This document shows, in pieces, positions 1-8,384 of a stretch of 39,390 bases of DNA. The first letter of the stretch is position 1; the number at the start of each line of letters is the position of its first letter. A program made the position numbers and the translations under genes. The notes under the pieces were generated by a model. That model saw only the letters and a list, made by a program, of their open reading frames with translations. It was not told the origin of the DNA and did no database searches. This DNA comes from JAIBJP01 sp036506175 (GTDB taxonomy: Bacteria; Actinomycetota; Thermoleophilia; Gaiellales; Gaiellaceae), in NCBI GenBank assembly GCA_036506175.1, contig DASXSE010000002.1:1-39390 (forward strand), given 5' to 3'.

Positions 1-1731
1 TGGGGCAAGCCCTCGAAGGCGACCCGTTCGAGCGCACTCTGGGGCAAGGGAGGGCGTGGCCTGGCCGCCACGCTGGCCATCGGAATCGCGCTCGCCGCGC
101 CGGCCGCCTACGCGGCTACGAGCTCCGGGAAGTACAAGGCGTACACGACCCCGGGACTGCTCGTACAGGCACAGGCACACCCGAAGGCGAACTTCGACGT
201 CATCCTGACCAGCGTCGACCGTTCGACTGGCTGGCTTGTCACCCAGATTGGCGCGCTCGACGGGCCTAAGGCCAAGGTGCGGCGCCAGTACAAGTCGATC
301 CCCGGGGTGGCTGCGCGCTTGACGGGCCAGCAAGTTCTCAAGCTCGCGACGAACGGCCATGTCGAGGCGATCACGTCCGACTCGCCGGTCGTCCTGGCAG
401 GCACCCTGTCAAACAAGCAGCGGTGGCCGTACGTCTCCGACGTGCAGAAGTTCTGGTCGAGCGGCGCCGCGACCCCCACGATCGCCATTGTCGATTCCGG
501 CATCGACGCCTCGCGCGCCGATTTCGGAGGGCGCGTCGTCGCCAACGTGAACCTGACCTCGCTCAGCGGCAACTCGCAGGGCGACGGTCGCGGACATGGA
601 ACTTTCGTCGCGGGCATCGCGGCAGGGTCGGGCGATGGATACGCCGGCGCGGCTCCGGGCTCCAAGATCGCCTCGCTCGACGTGATGGACGACAACGGCA
701 TGGCGATGACGCGCGACGTCATCGCTGCCGCCGACTGGATCCTGAAGAACAAGGACGCGTACGGGATCAAGGTCGCGAACTTCTCGCTCCATTCGTCCCA
801 GCCGAACAGCTTCATGTTCGATCCGCTTGACCAGGCCGTCGAGCGGCTCTGGTTCGACGGTGTGGTCGTCGTCGCGGCCGCGGGCAACTACGGCGTCGAC
901 GGGCAGCCGAGCGGCGTGCCGTTCGCGCCCGGCAACGATCCCTTCGTCATCACCGTGGGTGCGGACGACATCGACGGCTCCACCTCGACGATCGACGACG
1001 TCGCAGCGCCATGGTCGGCTTACGGGTACACGCTCGATGGATTCGCAAAGCCCGACGTCGCTGCCCCGGGGCGCTACATGGTCGGCCCGGCGCCTGCCAA
1101 CTCGACGCTCGCGCTCGAGCGCCCGACCAGCGTCGTCGCGCCCGGCTACATCCAGCTCTCCGGCACCTCGTTCGCGGCGCCCGTCGTCGCGGGCGGGGCA
1201 GCCCAGATCCTCGCAGCCCATCCTTCCTGGACTCCTGATCAGGTCAAGGGCGCGCTGATGCTGACCGCCGGGCGGACGCCGTCCGCGGCGCCGCTCTCCG
1301 AAGGTGTCGGCATCGTCGACATCGGCAAGGCGGCCGCCGTGACCAGCGCGCCGAACCCGAACCTGGCGCTGCGATCTTTCGTCAAGCCCGACGCCTCAGG
1401 CGCTCCGGCGTTCGACGCAGCGAGTTGGGCGAACACGGCGAAGGCCAACGCATCGTGGGCACAGGCTTCCTGGTCCGATGCTTCCTGGGCAAACGCATCC
1501 TGGAGCAGCGCGTCCTGGGCGAACGCTTCTTGGGCGAACGCATCCTGGGCAAGCGCCAGCTGGTGTGATGCGTCGTGGTCGGACGCCTCGTGGGCACAGG
1601 CCTCCTGGGCGTCGGCCTCCTGGGCAGACAACGCCGACGGCGACGCGAGCGCGACGGGCGAGTGGATCGATCCGGCCGAGCTCGAAGCCCTCCTCGGCAC
1701 TTCAGACCCCACGGCGACCCTTCTCCCCTAA
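1..1731 (+). CDS. Secreted subtilisin-like S8 serine protease, 5' end outside window
   Basis: The frame is open from base 1, so the true start lies upstream. Residues about 20-39 of the visible part form a hydrophobic signal peptide ending in an AYA-A type cleavage site. The peptidase S8 triad is complete: Asp165 in IVDSGID, His199 in GRGHGTF and Ser390 in SGTSFAAP, with the oxyanion Asn in AAAGNYG. It should be an exported endopeptidase. After the catalytic domain, residues about 473-543 are a run of pentapeptides of the form x-A-S-W-A/S, followed by a short acidic tail. The triad call is firm; the role of the Trp repeat is unknown. A shorter start at GTG 277 would lose the signal peptide and is unlikely. 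Confidence 0.93.
   Translation, partial: WGKPSKATRSSALWGKGGRGLAATLAIGIALAAPAAYAATSSGKYKAYTTPGLLVQAQAHPKANFDVILTSVDRSTGWLVTQIGALDGPKAKVRRQYKSIPGVAARLTGQQVLKLATNGHVEAITSDSPVVLAGTLSNKQRWPYVSDVQKFWSSGAATPTIAIVDSGIDASRADFGGRVVANVNLTSLSGNSQGDGRGHGTFVAGIAAGSGDGYAGAAPGSKIASLDVMDDNGMAMTRDVIAAADWILKNKDAYGIKVANFSLHSSQPNSFMFDPLDQAVERLWFDGVVVVAAAGNYGVDGQPSGVPFAPGNDPFVITVGADDIDGSTSTIDDVAAPWSAYGYTLDGFAKPDVAAPGRYMVGPAPANSTLALERPTSVVAPGYIQLSGTSFAAPVVAGGAAQILAAHPSWTPDQVKGALMLTAGRTPSAAPLSEGVGIVDIGKAAAVTSAPNPNLALRSFVKPDASGAPAFDAASWANTAKANASWAQASWSDASWANASWSSASWANASWANASWASASWCDASWSDASWAQASWASASWADNADGDASATGEWIDPAELEALLGTSDPTATLLP
1417..1629 (+). repeat. Tandem 15-bp repeat encoding x-A-S-W-A/S pentapeptides
   Basis: About a dozen consecutive 15-bp units sit in the 3' part of the protease gene. 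Each has the codon pattern for Ala-Ser-Trp, with variable residues (N, Q, D, S, C) between. Trp recurs every fifth residue and one unit contains Cys. The codons vary between units, so the protein pattern appears to be kept by selection rather than by very recent slippage. Confidence 0.85.
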
Positions 1732-1751
1732 AGAAGGTCTGCCAACGCGAG

Positions 1752-1841
1752 CCCCGGTCCGCCCACCCGGCCCGGGGTTCACCCTTTTGGGGGAATTACG
1801 GGCCGTCCCTCAAACGGGGGACGCCACCCCTCTGGCAGGGG
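1752..1841 (+). promoter_or_regulatory. Hairpin-rich stretch ahead of the c-di-GMP gene
   Basis: Between the protease stop (1731) and the next start (1939) there are 207 bases with no gene. Four small inverted repeats follow one another: CCCCGG/CCGGGG (1752-1777), CCC-TTTT-GGG (1782-1791), CGTCCC/GGGACG (1804-1823) and CCCCT/AGGGG (1827-1841). The first two could be the protease terminator. The last two may belong to the leader of the GGDEF/HD-GYP gene. I do not recognise a known riboswitch consensus. Confidence 0.35.
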
Positions 1842-1938
1842 CATAACTTCTGGCTATGGCTCTGCGGCCTCGCGCGTGCGCGTGGAGGGGAATTGGAGCT
1901 GCAAGGACCGACTGCAGCGCTAGTTCAGGCTGGGTGAG

Positions 1939-4698
1939 ATGAGCACGGTTCGGACAGAATTTCGTACCCAATTCGGCGGCGCCGAGCGCCGTCCCGCTGC
2001 GGACCCCATCGAGCGTGAAGGCCTGTCCGGCCAGGCGAAGACGTATCTGGCCGCCGTAGCCGTCGCGACCGTAATCGCGGCTTTCGTTCCACTCAGCAAG
2101 CTGAGCCCCGATACCGACGGCTGGATGACGTTCCTCGTCCTCGCAACGTGCGCGGCGGTTGCGCAGCTCTTCGTCGTCCGCACGCCGCGCGATCAGTCGT
2201 ACCACACAACGAACGTCTTCCTGATTCCGGCCGCGCTCCTGCTCCCGCCGGAGCTCGTCGCGCTCATGGGTATTGCCCTCATCCCGGAATGGCTGAAGGT
2301 TCGCTACCCCTGGTACATCCAGAGCTTCAACATCTGCAACCACACGCTGAACGGACTGGCGGCGTGGGCGGTGGTGGATCTCATTCGAAGCTTTGGCTGG
2401 GAGCGGCAGCCGACGATGGCCGTTGCCGGGCTCGCCGCTTGTCTGGTCTTCGTCGGCACGAACCACGTCCTCCTCGCGACGATGCTCCACTTTGCGCGCG
2501 GGCACACGCTTCGCGAGACAGGCCTGTTCTCGATGGACAGCCTGGCAACCGACCTCGTGCTCGCCGCGCTCGGCGTGTGCTTCGCGAGCATCTGGCGCTG
2601 GAACCCCTACTTGCTTCCGGCGGTCATCGCCCCGCTCCTCCTCATCCATCGCTCGCTGTCGGTTCCCGCCCTCCAAGAGGAGGCGCGTGTCGATCCGAAG
2701 ACAGGGCTCTTCAACGCACGCCACTTTGCGGCCGAGCTCCGCGAAGAGCTCTCGCGCGCGGGCCGCTTCGAGCGGCCGATGTCCGTGATCATGGCCGACC
2801 TCGACCTCCTGCGAGACATCAACAACTCCTACGGCCATCTGGCAGGCGACGCCGTTCTCAAGGGCATCGCCGACGTCTTCCGCAAACAGCTTCGCCACTA
2901 CGACATTCCGGCCCGCTTCGGCGGTGAGGAGTTCGCCATCCTGTTGCCCGAGACCCCGCCCGACCAGGCGCTCGAGATCGCCGAGCGGATCCGCAGAGCC
3001 GTCGCGGAAGAGCCGTTCGAGATCGAGACGTCGAGCGAGCCGATCCGGGCGACGATCTCGCTCGGCGTCGCCGGCTATCCAAAGGATGGCGCCGACCCAA
3101 ACGAGCTCATCCACCAGGCCGACCTCGCCGTCTATCGCGCGAAGCTGCAGGGACGGAACCGGGTTCTGAGCGCGAGCTCCGAGACGCTGCTCATGACCGG
3201 CGAGCGCCGTCCGCCGCTCGCGGCCGTCCCGGAGGAAGGGGATTACATCGCCTCGGCGCCCCGCGCGCTGCCCCAGCAGCGCGCCAGCGAGATCCGCGAA
3301 GCGCAGCAACAGCGCCCGCACAGTCCCGGCCGACCGCATTTCCTCGCTCTGTCGGCGCCGCTGGCAGCCCTCGTCGCGCTCGTAGCCATCGCGGGAATCG
3401 TGTCGGGGATCGCCGGCCTCGTCTTCGGAACCTCCGACGACCTCGTCGGCCTGCTCGCCATCGTCATCCTCGTGGGCGGAGGGCAGGCGCTCTCGCTCGA
3501 GCTCGAGGCAGGATCGATCTCGGTCAGCGCAGTCGGGGCGCTGGCGGGCGCAGCTCTCTTCGGCCCCCGCGCAGCCTTGCCACTCGCAGTCGCGATCGTC
3601 GCCGTCGAATGGAGCTCGCGCCGGGACGACTGGTACTACGTCCTCTTCAACATGGGGGCGCTGAGCCTCGCGTCTCTCTCCGCTGCCGCGGTCTTCAGCG
3701 TCGGCTGGGTCGAGACGCGTGCCGGCGAGCTCGTCACAGCAGGAGCCGGGCTGATGGCAGGCGCGGCCTACTTCGTCGTCAACACGGCGTTGATCTCTCT
3801 GGCCATGGCCCTCGAAGGGCATGACCGCTGGGGCCTGGTCTGGAAGGAGCGCTTCTCCTGGCTCCTCCCCCACTACGTCGTCTTCGGCCTGGTCGGTGGC
3901 GCCATTGCGCTCGCATACTCCGCGATCGGCCTCTACGGGCTCGCGGTCTTCGTCCTCCCGCTGCTTCTCATGCGCAAGACGATGGCCGCCTACCTCGGCC
4001 ACACGGAGAAGTCCACCAAAAAGCTTCGTAAGGCCGCCGAGACGATCCGCTCCCAGAACGTTTCCCTCGAGCAGGCGAACCGCCTCCTCAAGGAGCGCTC
4101 GACGGCCGCAATGGAAAGCCTCTCGGCGACGGTAGACGCGCGCGACGCGTACACCGCGGGCCATTCGCGCCGCGTCCAGCAGCTCGCCCTGGCGATCGGG
4201 CGGGAACTGGGGCTGTCGCAGGCGGAGCTCGACCTGCTCGGCCACGGAGCGCTCTTCCACGACATCGGCAAGCTCGCGATCCCGGACGCCATTCTCCTGA
4301 AGCCGACCAGCCTGACGCCGGACGAGTGGGCGCTCATGCAGCGCCACGCTGACGAGGGGGCCCGCATCATCGACCGCCTCGGCTTCCTCAACGACGCCGT
4401 CCCCGCGATCCGCCACCACCACGAGCGCTTCGACGGCACGGGGTATCCGGACGGCCTGGGAGGAGAGGACATCCCCCTCGGCGCACGCATCATCCACGTC
4501 GCCGACGCGCTCGACTCGATGCTGACGACCCGCATCTACCGGGCCGCCCGCCCCGCCGACGAGGCCCTCGCCGAGTTGCGGGCCGGTTCCGGAACGCAGT
4601 TCTGCCCGCGCTGCGTCGGCGCGCTCGAGCGCCTGCTGCACACCGGAACGGCCGCCAGCGAGCAGCCGAGCCCCGGCCACCTCCTGGCCACGGCCTAG
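1939..4698 (+). CDS. Membrane GGDEF / HD-GYP cyclic-di-GMP turnover protein
   Basis: This 919-residue protein carries both halves of c-di-GMP metabolism. Residues about 30-230 are a multi-helix membrane sensor. A GGDEF diguanylate cyclase follows at about 250-400, with an intact GGEEF (328-332) and an RxxD inhibitory site (RHYD) just before it. A second membrane block lies at about 470-690, then a coiled coil. An HD-GYP phosphodiesterase domain covers about 725-890, with HD at 774-775 and GYP at 835-837. It probably sits in the inner membrane and both makes and degrades c-di-GMP in response to a membrane signal. The ATG start comes 207 bases after the protease gene, and the sulfotransferase gene follows closely. 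All key motifs look active; which activity dominates cannot be told from sequence. Confidence 0.93.
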   Translation: MSTVRTEFRTQFGGAERRPAADPIEREGLSGQAKTYLAAVAVATVIAAFVPLSKLSPDTDGWMTFLVLATCAAVAQLFVVRTPRDQSYHTTNVFLIPAALLLPPELVALMGIALIPEWLKVRYPWYIQSFNICNHTLNGLAAWAVVDLIRSFGWERQPTMAVAGLAACLVFVGTNHVLLATMLHFARGHTLRETGLFSMDSLATDLVLAALGVCFASIWRWNPYLLPAVIAPLLLIHRSLSVPALQEEARVDPKTGLFNARHFAAELREELSRAGRFERPMSVIMADLDLLRDINNSYGHLAGDAVLKGIADVFRKQLRHYDIPARFGGEEFAILLPETPPDQALEIAERIRRAVAEEPFEIETSSEPIRATISLGVAGYPKDGADPNELIHQADLAVYRAKLQGRNRVLSASSETLLMTGERRPPLAAVPEEGDYIASAPRALPQQRASEIREAQQQRPHSPGRPHFLALSAPLAALVALVAIAGIVSGIAGLVFGTSDDLVGLLAIVILVGGGQALSLELEAGSISVSAVGALAGAALFGPRAALPLAVAIVAVEWSSRRDDWYYVLFNMGALSLASLSAAAVFSVGWVETRAGELVTAGAGLMAGAAYFVVNTALISLAMALEGHDRWGLVWKERFSWLLPHYVVFGLVGGAIALAYSAIGLYGLAVFVLPLLLMRKTMAAYLGHTEKSTKKLRKAAETIRSQNVSLEQANRLLKERSTAAMESLSATVDARDAYTAGHSRRVQQLALAIGRELGLSQAELDLLGHGALFHDIGKLAIPDAILLKPTSLTPDEWALMQRHADEGARIIDRLGFLNDAVPAIRHHHERFDGTGYPDGLGGEDIPLGARIIHVADALDSMLTTRIYRAARPADEALAELRAGSGTQFCPRCVGALERLLHTGTAASEQPSPGHLLATA

Positions 4699-4723
4699 CC
4701 CGCCCCTCTGAGACCATAGGGCC

Positions 4724-5560
4724 ATGCCCGGCCCTCTTCGCTCGGCAGGCCTCCAGTTGCGCGCCGCCAAGCGCCTCCTGCGCGGCAATCGCGCACCGCT
4801 GCGCGTGAGGCTCGGGCGACTCGACGAGCGGCTCGTCTTTGTCCTCGGGAGCCCACGCTCGGGAACGACGTTCCTCGCCGGAGCGATCGGCTCGCTTCCC
4901 GGCTTCATCGACCTGGGGGAGGTGGCGGCGCTCAAAGCCGCCATTCCGGAGCTCTCGCAGGTGACGCCGGAGGCGGCTGCGCCCGAGCTCCGCACACTCC
5001 TCCGCCGCGCTGGCCGGCTGGGCCTTGTCGGACGCCAACGAGGCGTCGAGCAGACGCCGGAATCCGTGTTCGTCGCGCCGGCTCTGGCGGCGGCGTTCCC
5101 CGACGGCCGCTTCATCCACATCGTCCGTGACGGCCGAGACGTCGTCTGCTCGCTGCTCGAGCGTGGCTGGCTGAGCGCCGGCCGAGGCGGGGAGGACGAC
5201 GCAGGTCATCCCTACGGGTCGGCCGCCCGGTTCTGGGTGGAGCCCGAGCGCGCTGACGAATTCGCGCACGCGAGCGATGCACGGCGGGCCGCGTGGGCCT
5301 GGCGCCGCTACGTCACGGCAGCGCGTGAGCTGGAGGAAGGCGCGCTCGAGATCCGCTACGAACGGCTGACCGGCCATCCCGACGAGGTGGCTGGGGTGGT
5401 CGCCCGCTTCCTGGACGCGCCGCTCGAGCCTATGCGGGTCGCGTTCCGTGCCGCCCACGGTGGTTCCGTGGGGCGCTGGGAGCGCGATCTTTCGGCGGAG
5501 GACCTCGCCGAAGTCGAGGAGGAGGCGGGCGAGCTGCTCTCACAGCTGGGCTACGTCTAG
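4724..5560 (+). CDS. Sulfotransferase family protein
   Basis: This 278-residue protein should transfer sulfate from PAPS to an unknown acceptor. The 5'-phosphosulfate loop is GSPRSGTT (residues 42-49), right after a hydrophobic beta strand. The 3'-phosphate motif is IVRDGRDVV (about 133-141). Both are standard for the bacterial Sulfotransfer family, and the length is normal. It starts 25 bases after the c-di-GMP gene stop on the same strand, so the two may be co-transcribed. There is no clear Shine-Dalgarno. The acceptor could be a glycan, lipid or protein tyrosine; nothing here decides it. Confidence 0.85.
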   Translation: MPGPLRSAGLQLRAAKRLLRGNRAPLRVRLGRLDERLVFVLGSPRSGTTFLAGAIGSLPGFIDLGEVAALKAAIPELSQVTPEAAAPELRTLLRRAGRLGLVGRQRGVEQTPESVFVAPALAAAFPDGRFIHIVRDGRDVVCSLLERGWLSAGRGGEDDAGHPYGSAARFWVEPERADEFAHASDARRAAWAWRRYVTAARELEEGALEIRYERLTGHPDEVAGVVARFLDAPLEPMRVAFRAAHGGSVGRWERDLSAEDLAEVEEEAGELLSQLGYV

Positions 5561-5727
5561 TTGCTGGACCGGAAACTAGTGCACCCGCGGATGGTGGCCG
5601 AGACTCTTCGCCGGTTCGTCGCGCTCGGCCTTGCTCGTACCTAAACCCGGTACGCGCCGCGTCCGATCGCGGCGCCCGGCTTGGTCTCGACCGTCCCCGC
5701 GGGCACTCGAGTCCCCGGCCCAGCAAC

Positions 5728-5755
5728 TTGCGTTCCGTTTAGCTTGCTCTATCCT
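5728..5755 (+). promoter_or_regulatory. Candidate sigma-70 promoter for the HEAR-repeat gene
   Basis: TTGCGT (5728-5733) and TATCCT (5750-5755) are separated by 16 bases. Transcription would start near 5762, about ten bases before the GTG at 5772. That supports the shorter start chosen for the gene. Confidence 0.5.
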
Positions 5756-5771
5756 AGGTCGTGAGGCCGCT

Positions 5772-6425
5772 GTGCAGATCGATTCGTCCGATCTCGCCGC
5801 CTTCAGGGCCGGCATGCGTCGCCGCTACTCGGACGACGAGATTCTCTCCGAGCTGACCGACTCTGCCGAGCGGCTCGGCCGGTCGCCGACGATGCGCGAG
5901 TTCGAGCGTGATCGCCGCACGCATGTCCATCCGCAGACGGTGATCGAGCGCTTCGGCAGTTGGAACGCTGCCAAGCGTCGCGCCGGCCTGACGACCCGGC
6001 GTTACGCAACGAGAGAGGAGCTGCTGGACGAGCTGCGCCTCCTTGGCGAGGAGCTTGGGCGACCGCCCACCGGCGCAGACCTCCAGCGGCACCGGCGCAC
6101 GATGCACTCCAAATCCCTCTACTGGCACGTCTTCGGGTCACTTCGAAACGCGCTTCGCGAAGCCGGGTTCGACGTTCCGATCGGTGAGGAACGGCTCGAG
6201 CGTGCCGTGGAGCAGGGCGCCAGACTCGCGCGGCGCCTGAGGCGGCTACCACGCTTCTCCGATTGGGCCAAGGCGCGGAAGCGAGACCGGCACCTCCCGA
6301 GCGAGTGGCAGGTCTACCGGCTCGTGGGAGGGCGCCGCGGTGCCTGGTCGACGTTCCAGTACCTCGTCCGCAGCCGCCTCGTCGAGGACGGGGTGGAGGT
6401 GGGCGAGGACGGGCGCCTGAGCTAG
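5772..6425 (+). CDS. Homing-endonuclease-associated repeat protein
   Basis: This basic protein of about 217 residues is built from three copies of a roughly 55-residue unit. Each has the pattern helix, LGRSPTxxxF, R-rich turn, then FGSWxxAxxxAG. The copies lie at about 20-72, 76-130 and a weaker one at 135-192. This is the repeat known from HNH homing endonucleases, where it is thought to bind DNA, but no nuclease motif (HNH, GIY-YIG, LAGLIDADG) is present. It is therefore probably a stand-alone DNA-binding protein. The GTG at 5772 is chosen because a promoter-like pair ends at 5755; a TTG at 5631 would add a low-complexity arginine-rich head. It converges with the next gene, with only two bases between the stops. 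Confidence 0.75.
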   Translation: MQIDSSDLAAFRAGMRRRYSDDEILSELTDSAERLGRSPTMREFERDRRTHVHPQTVIERFGSWNAAKRRAGLTTRRYATREELLDELRLLGEELGRPPTGADLQRHRRTMHSKSLYWHVFGSLRNALREAGFDVPIGEERLERAVEQGARLARRLRRLPRFSDWAKARKRDRHLPSEWQVYRLVGGRRGAWSTFQYLVRSRLVEDGVEVGEDGRLS

Positions 6426-6427
6426 GG

Positions 6428-7228
6428 CTAGCGGCCGGTTGCGGCGGTGGCCAGCGCCGCCAGCTGCGCAAGGCACGACTGCCGCTCCTCAGGGGCGCGC
6501 ACAGCGGGGAGGAGCTTCTCGGTGAAGGTGCGGTCGGGCTCGAAGGCTTCGCTGCGCACGAGCTTGCCGTCGACTGCCGCGACGAGGGTTCCTTCCGCCA
6601 CCTCGCGCTTCGTCAGCTTCACCCCGGCGAACCGCTCGACCAACTCGAGGGCTTCCTTCGTCGACGCGAAGAAGAGCTCGTTTTTCCCCGTGCCGGTCCA
6701 GAGCGGCCGACCGATCCCGCGCGCGAGGAAGACGACATCGGGGTCTCGCTCGTCCAGCCACGCAGTCGCCATCGACCCGTAGAGCTCTTCCAAAGCCCGC
6801 GCCCGGCTGCGCTCACGCTCAACGAGGGCGAAGATCGCCTCGGAGTCCACGGTCATCCCTTCTTCGGCCCGCACGAACGCGTAACGGGCGAAGATCTCCT
6901 CGTCGTTCTTGATGATCCCGTTGTGGATCCCGACGACGCTTCCGTGCCTGACGGGATGGTTGTTGGCGTTCAAAGAGGGATGGCCCTTCGTGTAGTCACG
7001 GACGTGCACGAGCGCCTGCGTCGCGCCGGCGGGAACCGAGACGGAGTCGAGAAACTCACTCGCGCCCGAGCGGCGCTTGTGCACTTCGAGCGCGACGTCC
7101 GGCCCACGGAAGCAGTAGCCCGAGGCATCCGAGCCCCGCTCGGAGATAGCTGCCATGAGGGTTTGCGCGGCGAGAGTCGGGTCAACCCGACTCTCGTGAC
7201 TGAGGCTATATCCAGCGATGCCGCACAA
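6428..7228 (-). CDS. Class II glutamine amidotransferase domain protein
   Basis: This 266-residue protein begins with M-C-G-I-A-G. The N-terminal Cys2 nucleophile of Ntn-type glutamine amidotransferases is exposed once Met is removed. Other family landmarks are ERGSDASG (about 31-38), the GIHNGIIKN loop (about 99-107) and VDSEAIF. It should release ammonia from glutamine. No synthetase, SIS or phosphoribosyltransferase domain follows, so it is the short GATase-only type and the ammonia acceptor is unknown. The start is TTG (7228-7226), forced by the Cys2 rule. A TATAGT box on the minus strand at 7248-7243 and a GGAG in the leader fit it. It is divergent from the sigma factor gene. Confidence 0.85.
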   Translation of the reverse strand: MCGIAGYSLSHESRVDPTLAAQTLMAAISERGSDASGYCFRGPDVALEVHKRRSGASEFLDSVSVPAGATQALVHVRDYTKGHPSLNANNHPVRHGSVVGIHNGIIKNDEEIFARYAFVRAEEGMTVDSEAIFALVERERSRARALEELYGSMATAWLDERDPDVVFLARGIGRPLWTGTGKNELFFASTKEALELVERFAGVKLTKREVAEGTLVAAVDGKLVRSEAFEPDRTFTEKLLPAVRAPEERQSCLAQLAALATAATGR

Positions 7229-7334
7229 GACTTAGTTACTCCACTATAACCATCGCCCCGGCGCCCTTCTGCCGCTATCCCTCACAACGGTTGTTCGCCT
7301 CAAGCCTGCTTGACGAGAGGCCGATAGGGGCAGC

Positions 7335-8360
7335 GTGGGACGGCCTGTCTCCAGACTGCCATCTCCTGATCCCGATCCCGTAGCGCAGGGGGAAGCTGAG
7401 GAGCCGAAGCTCGAGCTCGTGCCCGAGCCCGTCGACGACGCTGCCGAGGCGTCGAGCGAGGAGCCGGAGGACGAGCAGGAGGAGAAGGAGGAGCAGGACG
7501 ACGAGGAAGAGGAGAAGGAGAGCCTCGCCGGCGGCCCGACCCAGGATCCGCTCAAGCTCTACGTCCGCCAGATCGGCGACGGGCCGCTGCTCACGCCCGC
7601 CGAGGAGCGCGAGCTGGCCCGCCGCAAGGACGAGGGCGACGAGGCGGCCAAGCGCAAGCTGATCGAGTCGAACCTGCGCCTCGTCATGTCGATCACCCGT
7701 AACTACGTGAACTCCGGCGTTCCCCTTCTCGACCTCATCCAGGAAGGGAACCTCGGTCTCATTCGCGCCGTCGAGAAGTTCGACTACAAGATGGGCTACA
7801 AGCTCTCCACCTACGCGACGTGGTGGATCAGGCAGGCTGTGACGCGCGCGATCGCCGACCAGGGGCGCACCATTCGCCTCCCCGTCCACGTGGTCGACCA
7901 GGTGCGGCGCGTGATGCGCGCCCGCCGCATCCTCACGCAAAAGCTGAACCGGGAGCCGCTGCCCGAGGAAATCGCGAAGGAGAGTGGCTTCGAGTTGAAA
8001 CGGGTGAATGAGCTGCTCGACCTCGTCGAAGACCCGGTCAGCCTCGAGACGCCGGTCGGCGACGGCGACTCCATGTACGGCGACATGATCGAGGACGTCA
8101 ACTCGGATCAGCCCGACCTCGTACTCGCCGAGATGCTGCGCGGCAACGAGCTCCAAGTCGCGCTCTCGCAGCTTTCCGAGCGCATGCGCCACGTCCTAGA
8201 GCTCCGGTTCGGCCTCTCCGGCGCGACGCCCAAGACGCTGGAGGAGGTCGGCACCGAGCTAGGGGTGACGCGGGAGCGCGTCCGCCAGCTCGAATCCCGA
8301 GCATTGCGCGAGCTCCAGTCTGCGGCTCCTGATCTGCGCCTCTACCTGAGAGCCGAATAA
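7335..8360 (+). CDS. RNA polymerase sigma factor, RpoD/SigA type, with acidic N-terminus
   Basis: This 341-residue group 1/2 sigma factor begins with a very acidic, Glu-rich stretch (about 20-65) in place of a recognisable region 1.1. Region 1.2 starts at DPLKLYVRQIG. Region 2 holds NLRLVMSI, DLIQEGNLGLIRAVEKF and STYATWWIRQAV, the core-binding and -10 recognition parts. Region 3 follows, then a region 4 helix-turn-helix (TLEEVGTELGVTRERVRQLE) for -35 recognition. GTG 7335 has GGGG a few bases upstream. A second RpoD-type sigma gene lies 0.7 kb away on the other strand. Which of the two is the essential sigma cannot be settled here; lack of region 1.1 makes this one the better candidate for an alternative group 2 factor. 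Confidence 0.92.
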   Translation: MGRPVSRLPSPDPDPVAQGEAEEPKLELVPEPVDDAAEASSEEPEDEQEEKEEQDDEEEEKESLAGGPTQDPLKLYVRQIGDGPLLTPAEERELARRKDEGDEAAKRKLIESNLRLVMSITRNYVNSGVPLLDLIQEGNLGLIRAVEKFDYKMGYKLSTYATWWIRQAVTRAIADQGRTIRLPVHVVDQVRRVMRARRILTQKLNREPLPEEIAKESGFELKRVNELLDLVEDPVSLETPVGDGDSMYGDMIEDVNSDQPDLVLAEMLRGNELQVALSQLSERMRHVLELRFGLSGATPKTLEEVGTELGVTRERVRQLESRALRELQSAAPDLRLYLRAE

Positions 8361-8384
8361 CCGGCCGCCGATAAGGTGGACGCC

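Noticed and set aside
1417..1629. CRISPR-like repeat
   Set aside because: The 15-bp units are in frame within the protease gene and have no spacers.
1732..1938. c-di-GMP riboswitch upstream of the c-di-GMP enzyme
   Set aside because: The conserved type I and type II core sequences are not present; only simple hairpins are seen.
1810..5121. Minus-strand open frame of 1103 codons
   Set aside because: It lies antisense to the GGDEF/HD-GYP and sulfotransferase genes. Its composition (Arg, Glu, Asp, Gly) is what the complement of GC-rich codons gives, and no domain is seen.
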